A stretch of 64,000 bases of DNA from Trichobilharzia szidati (GCA_944472155.2 OX235271.1:26606977-26670976); one strand, 5' to 3'; positions 1-14,200 are shown, numbered from the stretch's first letter. Notes: a model not told the origin generated them from the sequence alone. Translations and numbers: made by a program.

Positions 1-19
1 CGTCTCTGACTGCAGCACT

Positions 20-130
20 GGGTGACGTGGGTTCGAATCTCATGAGTTCCTTCAAGGTTACAGATACGCCTTGCTGATGAGTGCCAACTAGGACGAAACC
101 TATGTCCAAGGCTTCCTACCGATTGCCTCC
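20..130 (+). ncRNA. hammerhead ribozyme motif in a SINE-like repeat (core 69-111)
   Basis: Core parts in order: CCTTG (69-73), CTGATGA (74-80), a stem-loop GTGCC-AACTA-GGAC (81-94), GAAAC (95-99), a short loop, GTC (104-106), CAAGG (107-111). CCTTG and CAAGG pair perfectly as helix I, and cleavage would fall after 106. Helix III is very short (C99-G104). Helix II carries one extra base. A tRNA-like box B (GGTTCGAATC) lies just upstream at about 30-40. This arrangement, a pol III box followed by a hammerhead, is known from the schistosome Sm-alpha SINE family. Catalytic activity is inferred. Confidence 0.6.
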
Positions 131-199
131 AACTATCTAATATCAAGTCAGTCAGTGCGCTAAAATTAACGTTACTAGTACTCCCGTGAATCACTTCTG

Positions 200-507
200 C
201 TCACTTCTTTAGTCATTATATAATACCCGCTTTTTAAAAAGGCAGATATATTTATTTTCTTTAAAACAAAAAAGGTGACTCTGATTTGTATACAGATACT
301 TGGTGGGAGGGGGGGCATTTATAAATAATAAAAAAAAACATCCACAAATACAGAAGGGGGGAATATACAAACAATGAAATTTACATAGAGAACAAGCAAA
401 GAAAAAGTAGTAATAGGGATTGTGTAGCTGCAATTGTTCCTCTTTATTATTATTATTTGAATCGAAATGATCCATTGCTGACTGCATCATCATCGTCATC
501 ATCATCA
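200..507 (-). other. NUP205: NUP205 3' untranslated region (approximate)
   Basis: Sequence downstream of the stop at 508-510. It contains ATG/CAT trinucleotide repeats at about 486-510 and A-rich stretches. The exact transcript end is not visible. Confidence 0.5.
443..448 (-). promoter_or_regulatory. candidate polyadenylation signal AATAAA
   Basis: Canonical AATAAA on the minus strand about 60 nt after the NUP205 stop. A second AATAAA lies at 251-256, so either could be used. Confidence 0.5.
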
Positions 508-609
508 TCATTGAAAGTTCTGATTGGTGTTTGTGCTTATCAGAATTTTCTCCAAGCGATTATGCATAACTTGAATAAATAGTCGTTGATTCTGTTTCAA
601 GAAAGCAGC
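508..609 (-). CDS. NUP205: NUP205 exon w22 (terminal exon with stop)
   Basis: 33 codons plus TGA at 508-510, entering in phase 0. Acceptor TGTTTTATTAG|GCTGC. Encodes AAFLKQNQRLFIQVMHNRLE followed by KILISTNTNQNFQ, matching the human C-terminus SRYTFIQALVRRIRGLLRIS. The length and the basic amphipathic end agree with the family. Confidence 0.84.
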   Translation of the reverse strand, partial: AAFLKQNQRLFIQVMHNRLEKILISTNTNQNFQ

Positions 610-1515
610 CTAATAAAACAAAAAAGAAAGAGAAGAGAGAGGGGTATTCGAATTAATATCACAGAAATATCCTTATAAGGTAGGTAATACGCAACAAAAA
701 CAACCATATTCACTCTATTTATTCATATCTACAAAAAACTGAAATAGAAACCAAGTCGGAAATTAAATACCTAAGCGTCATTCTATCTGTTGATCTCTCC
801 TGGTCGTCTCATATCCTAGCGATTTCTAAGGAAATATTCCGTCTAACCTTCTACATCAAGAAGTTAAAACATCCTGGTATAACCCAACGCTTACTCCTTC
901 AATTCATTAACTCTCGCATTCTGCCTATTATTCTCTATTGTTCCCCCTTAGTTTTTCCCGGGCTACTGAAGAAAGACTATAACATATTACGCAGGATGTC
1001 AAAGGTTGTCAGCAGGGTAAGCAACGTGCCACTTAACCAGCTTGTTAATATTCTGGTTGACGGGCACATGGACTCGTGTGAGAAATGGGCCAAATCCATA
1101 TTATCTAACTCACACCACCCTCTTCACTCACAACTCTCCCCTTGCATCTCATCAGACAAAACCAGAAGCCTATATAGAAAACTATATGCTCGCACCAGCA
1201 AGTACAAAAACTCAACCATACCCTACTTAGTTCGTGTTCTGTGCGATAAAGAAAGTATTAGGCGTGATACCTAAAGGTGCAACATTTTTTCTTTTCCTTT
1301 TCTCTCTCTCTTTTTTTTCTTTCTTTCCGTTATGTGCTGCTTTGTTTCTTTCTTCCGCCTACGCCAGTAAATATGACAGCTCCTACTTTTCTAACACCTT
1401 CAAACACTGTTCAGCTTTGGCTTTGCTACCGACATGCCAATGTGTTGTTGTAATAATGAACTGAGATTTCCTTAGTCTATGTAGAACTCTATTTATTGAT
1501 AATGTACTAAATGGA

Positions 1516-1563
<48 letters not shown>

Positions 1564-4500
1564 TATTCTAGAATAGTAGTCAATAACAATATTAGTGTTT
1601 TTTAAATAATATCGATTGGTAAAGTAAGATCACAATGGAATTACAGTTCATTAAAGATGCTTAAATTATAATAAAAATAAAGATATAATAGCGAATAGAA
1701 TATCAACTAAAATTAAGGATTAGTAGAACCTAGATGGCCAAGGTAAGGACAATATCTGAACTAGCTTCTTTTGAACACATAAATTAGACTTCTTAATGTG
1801 GATCCCAACAGCCAGCCTCAGCAATATTTAGTAAACGAACTCTGAAGGCGAAGTTAAAATTTGTTGGTATCTGTGGATTCCCATTGACATATATGTCGAC
1901 TGAGTTGAACAGCTTGTTAAACGGCTGCTTCAATATTTCCAGCTTTATTGACCCAGAGTTGCTGGTTCGATGCTCGCTAGAAAGTAATGGAATTCAGAAG
2001 GCGCTTTTCGACTTTTCAGATAATGTTCATGCGCATTCCAATGGATGACAGTGTTCCTTGTGAAACACTCGTGGCCCCCAGTAGATGATGCTTTTGCATT
2101 TGAAGAAATGCGTGCAGACTTCCAGTTTCATTGACAACAACATCACATCACCCATTAGGAATCAGGTTCTTCTAAATGATGCATCGCAAAAAGTAGGAGG
2201 GCGCGCGCGCGTTCTGAACTCCACTGCCCTAACCATAATCGATCAAGCGAATTTCATGATCCATCAAGCCTTACGGGAACAAAGACTCCTCTGAAGCCAT
2301 TTAAAAAACAAAATAGTTACCTACCTTAGTTAAGTGATTCAGCATTTCAAACATTTCATGAAGCATTGAATGATCGAAATGACTACGAAGAAAGGCAATA
2401 TTCTTTTGCACTAGGCTCTTATCTTCATGACCAGTACCAGCAGCAGGAGCAGCAGCCGTACCAACTGTAATCTGTCGCTGTGCTGGAGATGATGATAAGG
2501 GTTGTGCTTTCGGTGATGCAGTAAAACTTGACGAGAGATCACGTAAACGTTGAGGCTGTAAAGATTGGTCTTTTGATTTGATGCTTTCAACTTTTGTATC
2601 CTGATTATTGATGAAGTTAGTTAAATGCTTCCATAATAAAAAGGTTGACTGTTCAATAATACCTGTATATATAGTATAGGGATATAATATGTATGCATAA
2701 ATCATGAGAGGAAAAAAAAACGTGTTAAACTCGAGAACAACTTTGATAAAATCAACAACAAAATATTCATTAAGGACAAGTGAATAATCGTGCGAACATT
2801 CTATGTCCATATATACTTGTTTTTGCTTTCATCGTAGGAAGAAGACATAATACAGTCTGACTAGCTTCCTGAAGGCTTTCATCAGCCAGTGTGTCATTTT
2901 TTTTCTCTTCGATTCCAGTGAAGAGTAAGTTCAGTTTTTATATATATTTTTTTGATGGGATTTGAAGTTTCTGAAGCAAATGAATTGATTCATTGAGAGT
3001 GGAAGACATGAAAAGCCTGGCTAGCTGTCTTCGATCATAGGTGTCTGCGTTCTACTTCCCTCGTGAAGTTGTATAATGAGGTGAACAATATTGAGGTTAG
3101 GCGTCGAGTGCTAGGTAAGGAGGGGAAATCAATCGACGAAACTCTGAAATTACATCGACTGAGATGGTTAGGACATGTGCTATGTATGGCTAGTCATCGC
3201 CTTCCTCGATGGGCAATGTTAGCTGATATAGGGTCAGGTTGGAAAAGAGCTAGCAGCGGTCAAACCAAAACATGGCACCAGTCAATGAAATCCACAACAG
3301 TTAGTTTACGTCACGTAGGAAGGTGTAGGCTTCCTGACTGGTTGGGGTCCTCGGGACGGTAAACACCAATGGTTGGAAACAATTGGTGACATGGCTCAAA
3401 ATCGTTCTCAATGGCTGGTGCGGATGCATCCACTCCTTGTGACTTATGATTTCCAATGAAACTGTTTTGTTCTTCGTTATTACTATTCCTTTGTCTCACA
3501 CCTCTGTTTACTGTCTATATTATGCATTTCTCCTACTTTCTTCTCTTGCTTTGTGTGCTACAAGGAGGGAGTGTGGCGACTTGAACTGCTGCACATATGT
3601 GCAAAGTTCTATGTCGAAAACCGACCGACCGAAATGAATTGATTTTCTGGAGTAGGGTCACCAGACCGACGCCAAACCTTCGCCTATCTTCCACGCTTAT
3701 GATCGGATATTGAATTAGTTGACATTGCACGCCAGGCTCTCACAAATGGGACTTGAATGGTAGACAACGAGTAGGAGGTCGCATGGAGAGTGACATAGAG
3801 GAGATTATGTTGAAGGGGAAATGAAAGAGTACGGGTAATCGTGAAGACGGGAAAAAATAGGGGGGAAATGAAGGGATGCTACCGAAGCCTTATGTTTTAC
3901 TCGGGACTCAAAGGAATAACAATAGAAAGAAGAACAGAGCTAACTGACAAATAGAACAGTCTACAAACCAATGTTTTCAATAGATAGAACTTTCATCAGT
4001 GAAGGAGAGACCTCAGAGTGAGTTTAGTTACCTAATTTGAAAATTACACTTATTGTGTGAAAGCTGATAATAATAACGAGTTGACCAGAATGAATTGCGC
4101 GGATTCGAACCTGAGACCCACCTATTGATTAGCAAGCAGTTCAGTGCTTTAACCAATTAGAACGGAATAGATAATGATATTGTACTTTTGTTTAAAGCTT
4201 AATTAGTTCTGGATAGTTCAACAGAATGAAAAGATCAGTTGTCAGGATTACAATAGTGCTCCTCTATCTGAGAACTATGCTATATGACACAATCATATTT
4301 TGGTGATGTATTGTAAGCATGAATAAGACTACTTACTACCTGACACTCGAGAACAAATCGGAATCCCTCACATTAGGGTTGGGTTCCAAGTGAAACATAG
4401 GAAGTTTTGAGGGATGGGGTTGCTAGCTTCACATCCAACCTTTCCTCTTTTTCTATCTGATTATCGGCTAGTAAACTGAGCGAGGTATAGAAGTGCATCG

Positions 4501-7500
4501 GCCGGGAGTCGGAACCGAAATTCCCCCACGGTTGGCGAGCATTGTATCACTGAACTATCGACGCACGAAATACATTATAAACACTGCTGCACACACGAAT
4601 CGCATAACATTCAGATATCCACTTTCATAGTTTCAAAACTGCTAAATAAAGAAGTGTAATTAAACCAATAAGTCCAACTAGATAGTTCTAATAAAACAGT
4701 TCAATTACAGGGAACAGATTTTTCGTGTACTGGGGGCTAAGAGTCGTGTGAGGGCTGATGATACCACCTAGCTGCTTAGGTTGAAGTAAGTGTCGCAGAA
4801 TTCAAGCTAGTAGTAACCCAGCGGACGAAAACTGAGTGCTTTAAACCAATGCGTCACATCTTCTTTGAGATGCAAACACTAGACTGTTATGTCATCGGTC
4901 GGTTTTCGACAGAGAACTTTGCACAAATGTGTGGCAGTTCAAGTCGCCACACTCCCTCCTTGTAGCACACAAAGAGAGAGAAGAAAGTAGGAGAAATGTA
5001 TAATATAGACAGTAAACAGAGGTGTGAGACAAAGGAAGAGTAATAACGGAGAACAAAACAGTTTAATTGGAAATCATAAGTCACAAGGAGTGGATGCATC
5101 TGCACCAGCCATTGAGAACGATTTTGAGCCATGTCACCAATTGTTTCCAACCATTGGTTTATACCATCCCGAGGACCCCAACCAGTCAGGAAGTCTACAC
5201 CTTCCTACGTGGCTTAGACTAACTGTTGTAGATTTCATCGATTGGTGCCATGTTTTGGTTTGACCGCCGTTAGCTCTTTTCCAGTCTGACCCTATATCAG
5301 CTAACATTGCCCATTGTCGAGGAAGGCGATGACTAGGCATACGTAACACATGTCCTAACCATCTCAGTCGATGTAATTTCACAGCCTCGTCGACTGATTT
5401 CCCCTCTTTACCTAGCACTCGACTGAGGCCTAACCTCAATATTGCTCACCTTATCATACCACTTCACGCGGGAGATAGAACGCAGATACCTATCATCAAA
5501 GACAGCTAATTTTCTGTACTGCTGTAATTATTCCCAAAGTGCATTCAGATACCTATGTGTCACTTGAAATTCATTTGCATTCACGTGAACGTAAAGAATT
5601 ATCAATATATATTAATTATGCCTAGCTTTCTGAATGGCACATTGCACTCTGTGTGTCATCATTTCGAGATGACTCCATAGCTGTACTACACACAAGCTTT
5701 CACGTATTCATCATAATATCACTTTCAAACTTGCACCCTACCCGATGTTTGCCATATATATATATAGCTTTCACTTGATAGACAGCCTGGTGTAAAATGT
5801 CACTTAAAATTGTCTCTTCAGAGCATGAGTGATAATCCAATCTTCATTTCTTTTTGCAAGTGTTTGTTAGCCGATAGATTGTTGACTAGTTTGCTACTAG
5901 AGATCACTTTCGGAGATGTGTTCTTTAGCATTTGATGACAACAAGCTACACCTATTATGTCAGGGAAGAAAAAAACTATCTGGTTATTTAAAGCATGATA
6001 GGTGTGGCAGCACACACCCGGAATGGATAACCCAATAGTTGAAAGTGGAATGCTTCAACCAATGAATGAGTTACAACTTCATTTCAAATCAATCAATAAA
6101 GAAAATCACTTACCAATAAGTCCACGCAGTTGAACACGTAAACAACTAGCACCAATCTGTGTTAATCTCTGCATCATCATAAACTCTGAATTCTGACTTT
6201 CTTTACCGCCGGTCATTCGACTACAAAATAAGAGTACATGTAAATTATTTGGATTACTATTCAATGTACATTAAGTGACAATGTCAATGAGCCATGCAAT
6301 ATTCGCCTTCCGTAAAACTATTTACTACTACTGATTGGTTGAGATGTGAAATCAGCTGGGTTTTTAGTAGCAGTGGTGTCTTTTTCTGGCCTCACGCCGA
6401 AACCTTCCCTCTTTACTGGGCTTAGTACTTTTTTTTATTCCTTTACGTTCCCAATGGAACATAGGGCTCCAAGCTAGAGGTTTGAAGTTTCTGTAGCAGA
6501 GTTTTATTTTTTACGGACGGAGTTGCTAGCCTCATGCCCAACCTTCCCTCTTTACCAGCTTTATATCTGGCTTAGCGACGTAAAGGAGTGCGTCGGCCGG
6601 GGATCGAACCCTAGGCTTTGTGCATGGCTTACTACTGGCTAAGCCAAATTAAGGAGTGAGTCGGCTAGGGATCGAACCCCGGACCACGTGGGTAACTGAC
6701 ATATATTCTACCACTGAACTACCAATATACAACCAAATAATCAATTAGAAACCCACTGAAAACCACCAAGGAATACTGGACAGTTGTTTTTTCCTAATTT
6801 GGGACTCTTCAATAGTGTGCATTCACTGGGGTTCGAAGCCAGGACCTTGTGGTTAGTAGGCGAGCTCATAGATCACTCAGCCAATGGAAAATTCAAATAA
6901 TGGATTAAAATGAGGTAAGCTTTATGTCTAGTGTTTATTAAAGACAATAAGAGCATCATACGTAAAACGAAAAAACGGGGAATTGATTGTGTTCCAACTT
7001 ACTCATTAGAATTTAACAACTGTACAGAAAAATTAAAAATGATAGATGAAGCTTGTTTCAATTCATGGATGGATAAGTTTTCACTGGACGATTCACACTA
7101 TAGTAAAAAAACAACAACAACAACATAAAAGCATAGAAAAGTAAATTAATGCTTGAAATGATAGCTATTTTTATTATTGAATTATTTAAATATATAATAG
7201 GATAACAGTGTTGATCACAAGAGAATTTAGCAGAGAACCAAAACACCAACAACCTATCGCTTTAAAAATATGCTAAAGAAAATGGAAATAGTTTGGAAAA
7301 TCCACTAAGAAGACCTCCCCCCCTTTAGTGGAACCTGAAAGACGGAAACGATGAGTTCAGCATGGATTCAACGGTGACATGTGAAGAGGAAATGAAAAAA
7401 CTTGTGAGTAGTCGTCAAATCAACTGAAAGTAATGGTAGAGAACTGAGTACAATGAAGGTGTGCCACAGAAATACAATATTCCACTCAGGTTTGAAGGAA

Positions 7501-8220
7501 CGAATAAAAATAGTAATGATAACAGTGTTGATCGGATATCATGATCAAAATCCTGATCAAATCCTGAGCAATTAAACAATATAAAACAGCATTACAGCGT
7601 CGGTGGCATAGCCGTTAGGACGCTCGCAGACCATACACATGGTCCGGGGTTCGATCCACGGCCGACGCACTCCTTTACCTCGCTAAGCCAGAAATAATGC
7701 TGGTGAAGAGGAAAGGTTGGGAATGAGGCTAGCATCCTGTAAAATAAACACTGCTACAGAAACTTCAAGCCCTATGTTCCACTGGGGAACGTGAAGGAAA
7801 AAAACAGAGTTACAAAAACACGAAAGATGTAAAAAGATTAATTTCTAGACTATATCAACGGCTTAGGCGATGCACTGCTTACCAGTAGGTCACGGGTTTC
7901 GAAGCCTGCTTCACCCTACAGAGATTTGAGCAGCCATGCAGTATCCTTAGCCCCGACACACAACAGGCGTGTGGCTTATTCCCAACTGCATGAAATCGCC
8001 AGTGGTTGTTGAGTAACAAAATTTCACTGCCAACGGTTAGTCACAAAAGCCGCATACAACTCAAAAACTAGAGAGTAGCTTTCTTTCACAAATATAAGAC
8101 ACAGGAAAATTAAGTATAGGTGAAAAACGTGGGATTTTTCCCTCCAAAAGTTCAATTATTTTATTGAATAACTTTAGAATTACATTGTTACACTGATTAA
8201 AGATACAGCGTCGAATGACA

Positions 8221-8267
<47 letters not shown>

Positions 8268-11200
8268 AATTTCCTGTACTAAAATAATTTACGAAGATTG
8301 CAGCTCAGTTTCTTATTCACACATATTTTTCACACACACATACTACTACTACTTTCGGCAAGCTAGAAGTGTATTTATTATCTCTTCTAATCCGTCCCCA
8401 TCTCTTTGTCACTAGACTAGGAAGTCTTGCCTTTATGCTTAATTACTGTAAATAATAATTAATTTATTCCTTCACGTTCCCAGTGGAACATAGGGCTTCA
8501 AGTTAGAGGCTTGAAGTTTCTGCAGCAGTGCTTATTTTTACAGGATGGGGTTGCTAGCCTCATTTCCAACCTTTCCTCTTTACCAACTTTTATTACTGGC
8601 TTAGCGAGGTAAAGGAGTGCGTCTGTGGCCGGGGATCGAACCCCGGACCATGTGGATGGTAGGCGAGCGTCCTAACCGCTATGCCACCGACGCTCTTAAT
8701 TACTGTACCAATTAACATTTACTTTTGAACTTCTGAGATAGATAAAAATATATCAAGTATTTGTGCACTATGCACTAAACTATTCAAGCAACTACCTTAC
8801 ATATCAGATTCTCTAGCAGACAGTTAATCCACTCAACGTTAAGGATAAGGTACCGCTTTTGGCTGTCTCAATGTGTATTTATCAGTTCAATGTTCAGCCT
8901 AGCCAGCTAGCCAGAGCAGAAAAGTAGGAGGATACTAGCAGTTCTATCCTCCAACACCTTGTCAACTCTGGACATTGAGTACCTCCGCAGAACTGCCTCA
9001 CACTGTTCCTCAATATCGCACGAAATGACTTTGAATACGCCGTCTATAAATAGCTGAATCATTGGCTGGCTATTGGGGATTTGAAACCAGACATCTGTGT
9101 TCAAAAGGACTACATACATTCATTCACCCTACTATGACCAAAGTAACGTTTTTACTGCATTTTGCTTCATTTCACTTTGTAAGTTTATTATCATTATTAT
9201 TATTTTCATCATCTTTATTTTACCATCACTCTATTATGGTTTACTAATAATAACACATTTTCATTTAGATTTTATAGAAACTCTATCAATACATTTGTGC
9301 GTCGGTGGTTCACAATAGTAGAATCATCGGCAACGATATCAGTGATCCGAGTTCAATTTCCAAAAACAACACCTTTCTAAACCTCGTCCACTTTACTAGT
9401 CGATAGTAAATCTGAATAGGGGATTAGCTTGGACGTAAAGCTAACAGCCCAACCCGCAACCCAAACATTAAAGCTTATTATTACTATTATTATTATTGTT
9501 TCCTTTAATTCATAGAGGAGCATAGGGCTTCAGCCGTGCAGCTCCATTGCGTTCGGTTCTCTACTGCCAGGCAATTCCCTTTCACTGTCTTCACTCAGCA
9601 AGGAGTTTTCTTACAGTAATGAAAGGACTGGTGTAGAGAGAGAGAGAGGTGTTAGTAAGATCAACAGTTCAGTACAGATGGGCTCGAGGATTTAAAAGAA
9701 ACTAATGAGGTATAGATCGGTAACCAGAGAAATGCAGTAAGTGATGTTGTTTGGTTGCGATGTTTACCAGACCATAAGTGACAGGCTCACAGCAGAGTCG
9801 TACCTTACGACTGGCCAACCGGGTATTATTTATCCCAACCTTCACGTGAATTACGTAGTGCATCTACATATGGTGGTGGGTGAGCATATTTTACACGATT
9901 AGTCTTTTAAACAAAAATACAAACTAAAAAAAACAACAACTAATCAACATACATTTAACAGTTGGGCAACAGACTGTCCAAATTGTTGTTTTTGTTGTTG
10001 TTCACTGTGGTGATTCTCTGAACGTTTATTTTTATTATTACTATAATTATTAAGGAATTGAGCATTCATCAGGGATATGCAAATCTTCTCCTTGCTGTAT
10101 AAACATTTCATTGCCCATTTTAATATAGTAATAAATAAAGCCAACGTATCGAGAACTTTTGAATCCATATTAGTACTACTATTATTATTATTATCTGTAT
10201 ATGTGGGGGGAAAATAAGAAAAGAAAGAAAGAAACGATAATCACTACTTATATATAGAGAGAATGTCATACAAAGAATATCACTGTAAGAAGGAAAATAT
10301 AGTCATGTTTTGTTAGTTTATTAGCAACAATGAATACCGGCAGTGCAGTGCAGTGCACCAACGAAAAGAACCATGTTGTCCGCGATTTGCCAACTTACCT
10401 ACCTCATCTCTGGGGTAGATGTGATATCCGATCACCGATGAATGGATGTGTGCATTGTACAGCGGTTCGCTCTGTCTTCCTTTATGACTATAAGACATGG
10501 CTCTTGAAACAAAGGAAGGTAGGAAAAACGTGGGCTATCTTCAAGCATTCCATGTTCGCATTCTACATGTCATGATGTTTAAGCGGTATAATATAGTGAG
10601 TAATATACTGAAGTTGGGCGTAAAGGGTTACTTAAGCCCATCAATAAGGTTGTGAAGCTACGTTGATTGAGATGGCTAGAATACCCGTCACGAATTCCAA
10701 GTCACCGGAGTACATGTCGCGGAATGTTAGCCGAGAGAGAATTAGGCTGGAGAAGAATAAGATGCCCGTCAAATGAAAACATGGCATCAATCCATGAAAC
10801 TTTTTACTGCTTGTTGTCTGTGCCACATAGGGAGGTGTAGACCATGTGGTTTGGGAACTTCGGAATGTTAGGAAACAACGGCTTCGGACCATTGCTAATA
10901 AAGCTCGAAATCGTTCTCAACAGAACAAATGTATTCACCATTTGTAGTCTCCCCTACCTATTAAATTCTACTGTTTTTCAATTTTACCATTCTCTCTCCT
11001 GAAACATTCCTGCTCATTAAACTTCTGTGGAATTTCTTTTTTCTTTCATTTATCTAGACGTGTGTGCTACATGGAGTGTGGCAACTTGAAGTGAAGCATT
11101 GCCTCAACTACAGGAGGAACGGACAAGGATGTCAAATCGAGCGAGAATCGGGAAGGCGAGAAACCCATTCATCAACCTGAAACCAATCTGGAAATCCTCT

Positions 11201-14200
11201 TCACTCAGCATCAACAACAAAATTCGGATTTTCAATACAAACGAACTTGATATGATTATGAGCAATAGTTTGTGCTCGAAACGTCATCAGTTAATATAAC
11301 TGTACTACACTGTGTGATTTATCAAAATAAATTCTTATCCATTATGAAACGTCAAGTCAGTCAGTTCTTCTATACGGATCAGAAACTTGGTGGGTCACAT
11401 AGAATATTTCCAACAGCCGGTTGCAGACATTTATCAACAACTGTCTTCGCTATATACTCAAGATCAGATGGCCGGAAAGAACAAGAACCAACAAGAAACT
11501 ATGGGAACAAACAAACAGGAACCAATCGCTCAACAAATATGCAGGAGAAAGTGGAGATGGATTGGACACTCGCTGAAGAGGCCCCTGGGTGACATCGCGC
11601 GTCATGCCAGTGCTCGAGTGGAACCCGAAAGGGTGACATGGAGGAGATCGTGTGACGAGGAGTTGAAACAGTATGGACTAACATGGATGCAAGTGAAAAG
11701 TACAGCAGAAGACAGAAGCAAGTGGAGACGTGCAGTTGAAGCCCTATGCTCCACTAGGAATCCAAGGGAACAATAATAACTTGAAGTGATGCATACTTCT
11801 GTGCACAGTTCTATGTGGGAGCTGAGCCAGTCTTTACAGGTTTCCCAGACAGCAAACTTTCATCAACAGCTGCCTTAGTTCTATACTGAAGATGATCATA
11901 TGACCGGCCAGAAGTGATAAGCAACAAGGAACACGTTTGGCAACGAACCAACCAAGAACGTATTACCCAACAAACGTGTCGAAGGAAATGAAGACAGATC
12001 AGACATACACACTGAGGAGACTGTTAAGTGACACCAAGCGCCAGTCTCTCAAGTGGGAGCTAAGTAGGACAAAGACCAGTTAGCTGTCATTCCGGAGGTG
12101 ACCTGCAAATTGTGTGTCATGAGGAGATGGAAGCTTACGGGCAGTCGTGAAGGTCGTTAAAAACGACTGAATAGAACAGGACGAAATAGACATGTTCTGT
12201 TGAAGGCCCATACTCCATTCGGAAAACAAGGTAATAAAAGTAATCACAAACAAAAGGAATCAAGATAGAAATCTTCCAGATAATCAGGAGAGAAAGTTAA
12301 TTAGTAACTGAATATAATACACAGACACGGAAAACACATAAGCACTTTTCGACTAAAGTCTGTCACAAAATCAAGTTTAACTGAAGTTACATCTAAACAA
12401 TACACTAATAATATTCATTAGCAAATGTGCAAGATATCAAGGCTTAAATATCAAACAAATTACAGTGGGAAAAAAGCCTGTTTTCATTCAACTCGATTTT
12501 GAAGTTGGAAATATTGCAGCAATAGGCAACAAGAGATTGAGTACGTCACTAGCTAGAGCCTATCCTGCAGCTAAGTTGATTCACATCCATCGGATAACAT
12601 GCTCTTTGGCGAAATCAAAAGTCGACAGATACCCTTCTGATGTTAACAACTCCAACTGTGTATCTGTGGGAGCAGTTACATTGGGAGAACAGAAAGAAGA
12701 GCACACACCTCCGATTTTCTGAACATGTACCGAAAAGCGCCTACATCTCAAGGGAACAAACGCTTACAATAGTGACATTACCGGGCATCTTCGTGATACG
12801 TACGGGTCATGAGGTGGAAATCGCAAAATCCTTTAAAATTATCAATAGGCAAAAAGCTCAACTCTCCTCAAGTTTGTCGAAGCGATCTCTATCAAGTGCC
12901 TGAAAACCAATTTATGTGTTCACAAAGAATCAGTTATATCAGCAGTCATTCCTGGCCAACCTGGTAACTGGATGCCTCCCTGTATTCCCTGTTTCAGTTG
13001 ATCACGTAGTCTTTGGATTTAGCCTAACTCCCCCCCCCCCTTTGATACAGTGTAATTTTGCTTGTCTCTTGCTTCTATGAGTTGAGTTGAGCTCAGTACA
13101 TTGTTACCTAATTTATTAGTCAGTCATCTATCATCTTACGCATCGCTCCCTTATCATTGAATACAATACATTTACTTTGCTTAAACTTGAACTGCCGGCG
13201 TAAAAAACGATATGAGCGTAATTTCTTAGCACTACTGTTCAACTAAGTTCGGAACTTCCTGTCAACTGGACATCCTGTAAAATTTGCAAGTATGTTAAGA
13301 CTTTTCTGTACATAAACCTAATAATAACAACTTTATTTAGGCTGTAAGCAGCTGATGAGAGGCCAACGAAATAAATGATGTTAGCATATTATTCTGCAAA
13401 AGCTGTTGTTTTTGCTTTACTCCAAATAAATATATAGGGGAATACATGTATGAGCACACTTATAAGTAAGACAAAGACACAATTTCACTACTCACCTTGC
13501 TTATACATATTTGGAGAACTATTGAAGAATTGAAACAGTGTATGCGTAGACCACTTGTTCAATCCATCGGATGCAATGGTTCTCAGTTTACCCTCTGGTG
13601 TACTTAAATACGATGTCAGCACACATAATAAATTAAACATTAGTTGAATGTATTGTGTTTCAATGAATAAGTATTCAAAGGCTAGACAACTATTCTGGAA
13701 TTTACTTCGTCTAGACGAGTCAACATCATCACCATAATGACTAGCCGTAGTGATAGCAGAAGCATAATTAGCAGTAGAATAGGCAGTATTTGGATCGATA
13801 AGATTGACGAGTAGATCAAACGTATGACGAAGAATTTTCAACTGTATCACTTCTCGTTGTAGATTAGAATATCTGAAGTGATGAAGATGAATGGTGAGTA
13901 GATAGGTACGTGGGAAAAAAAGAGAGAACAGAAAACAAAATAGCATCAAATTTTGAAGACAAAAACGACAACATTAAAGATTTACAATGACATGATGTAG
14001 AGAAGACTTAATGAAATATATGGTGAGATCATGAACTGAAATCATTACGGGAACCCCATTGAAAGAACACGGAAAGTTGTTTCTTCTTCCCAGTTTGGGA
14101 CTCCTCAACAGTACGAACCACCCATGACTCTTCCTCTCTCTCTGTCTCTTGTTTATAGTGATTCCATAACTGATGTTAGTTAATGGTTCAACTTGAAGTC

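Noticed and set aside
4755..4775. CTGATGA in SINE-T copies (4755, 42725) as a hammerhead
   Set aside because: No GAAAC box or helix II partner follows within range.
13355..13385. CTGATGAGAGGCCAACGAAAT as a hammerhead at the end of Penelope fragment P3
   Set aside because: Helix II cannot form and no GTC follows at the right distance.
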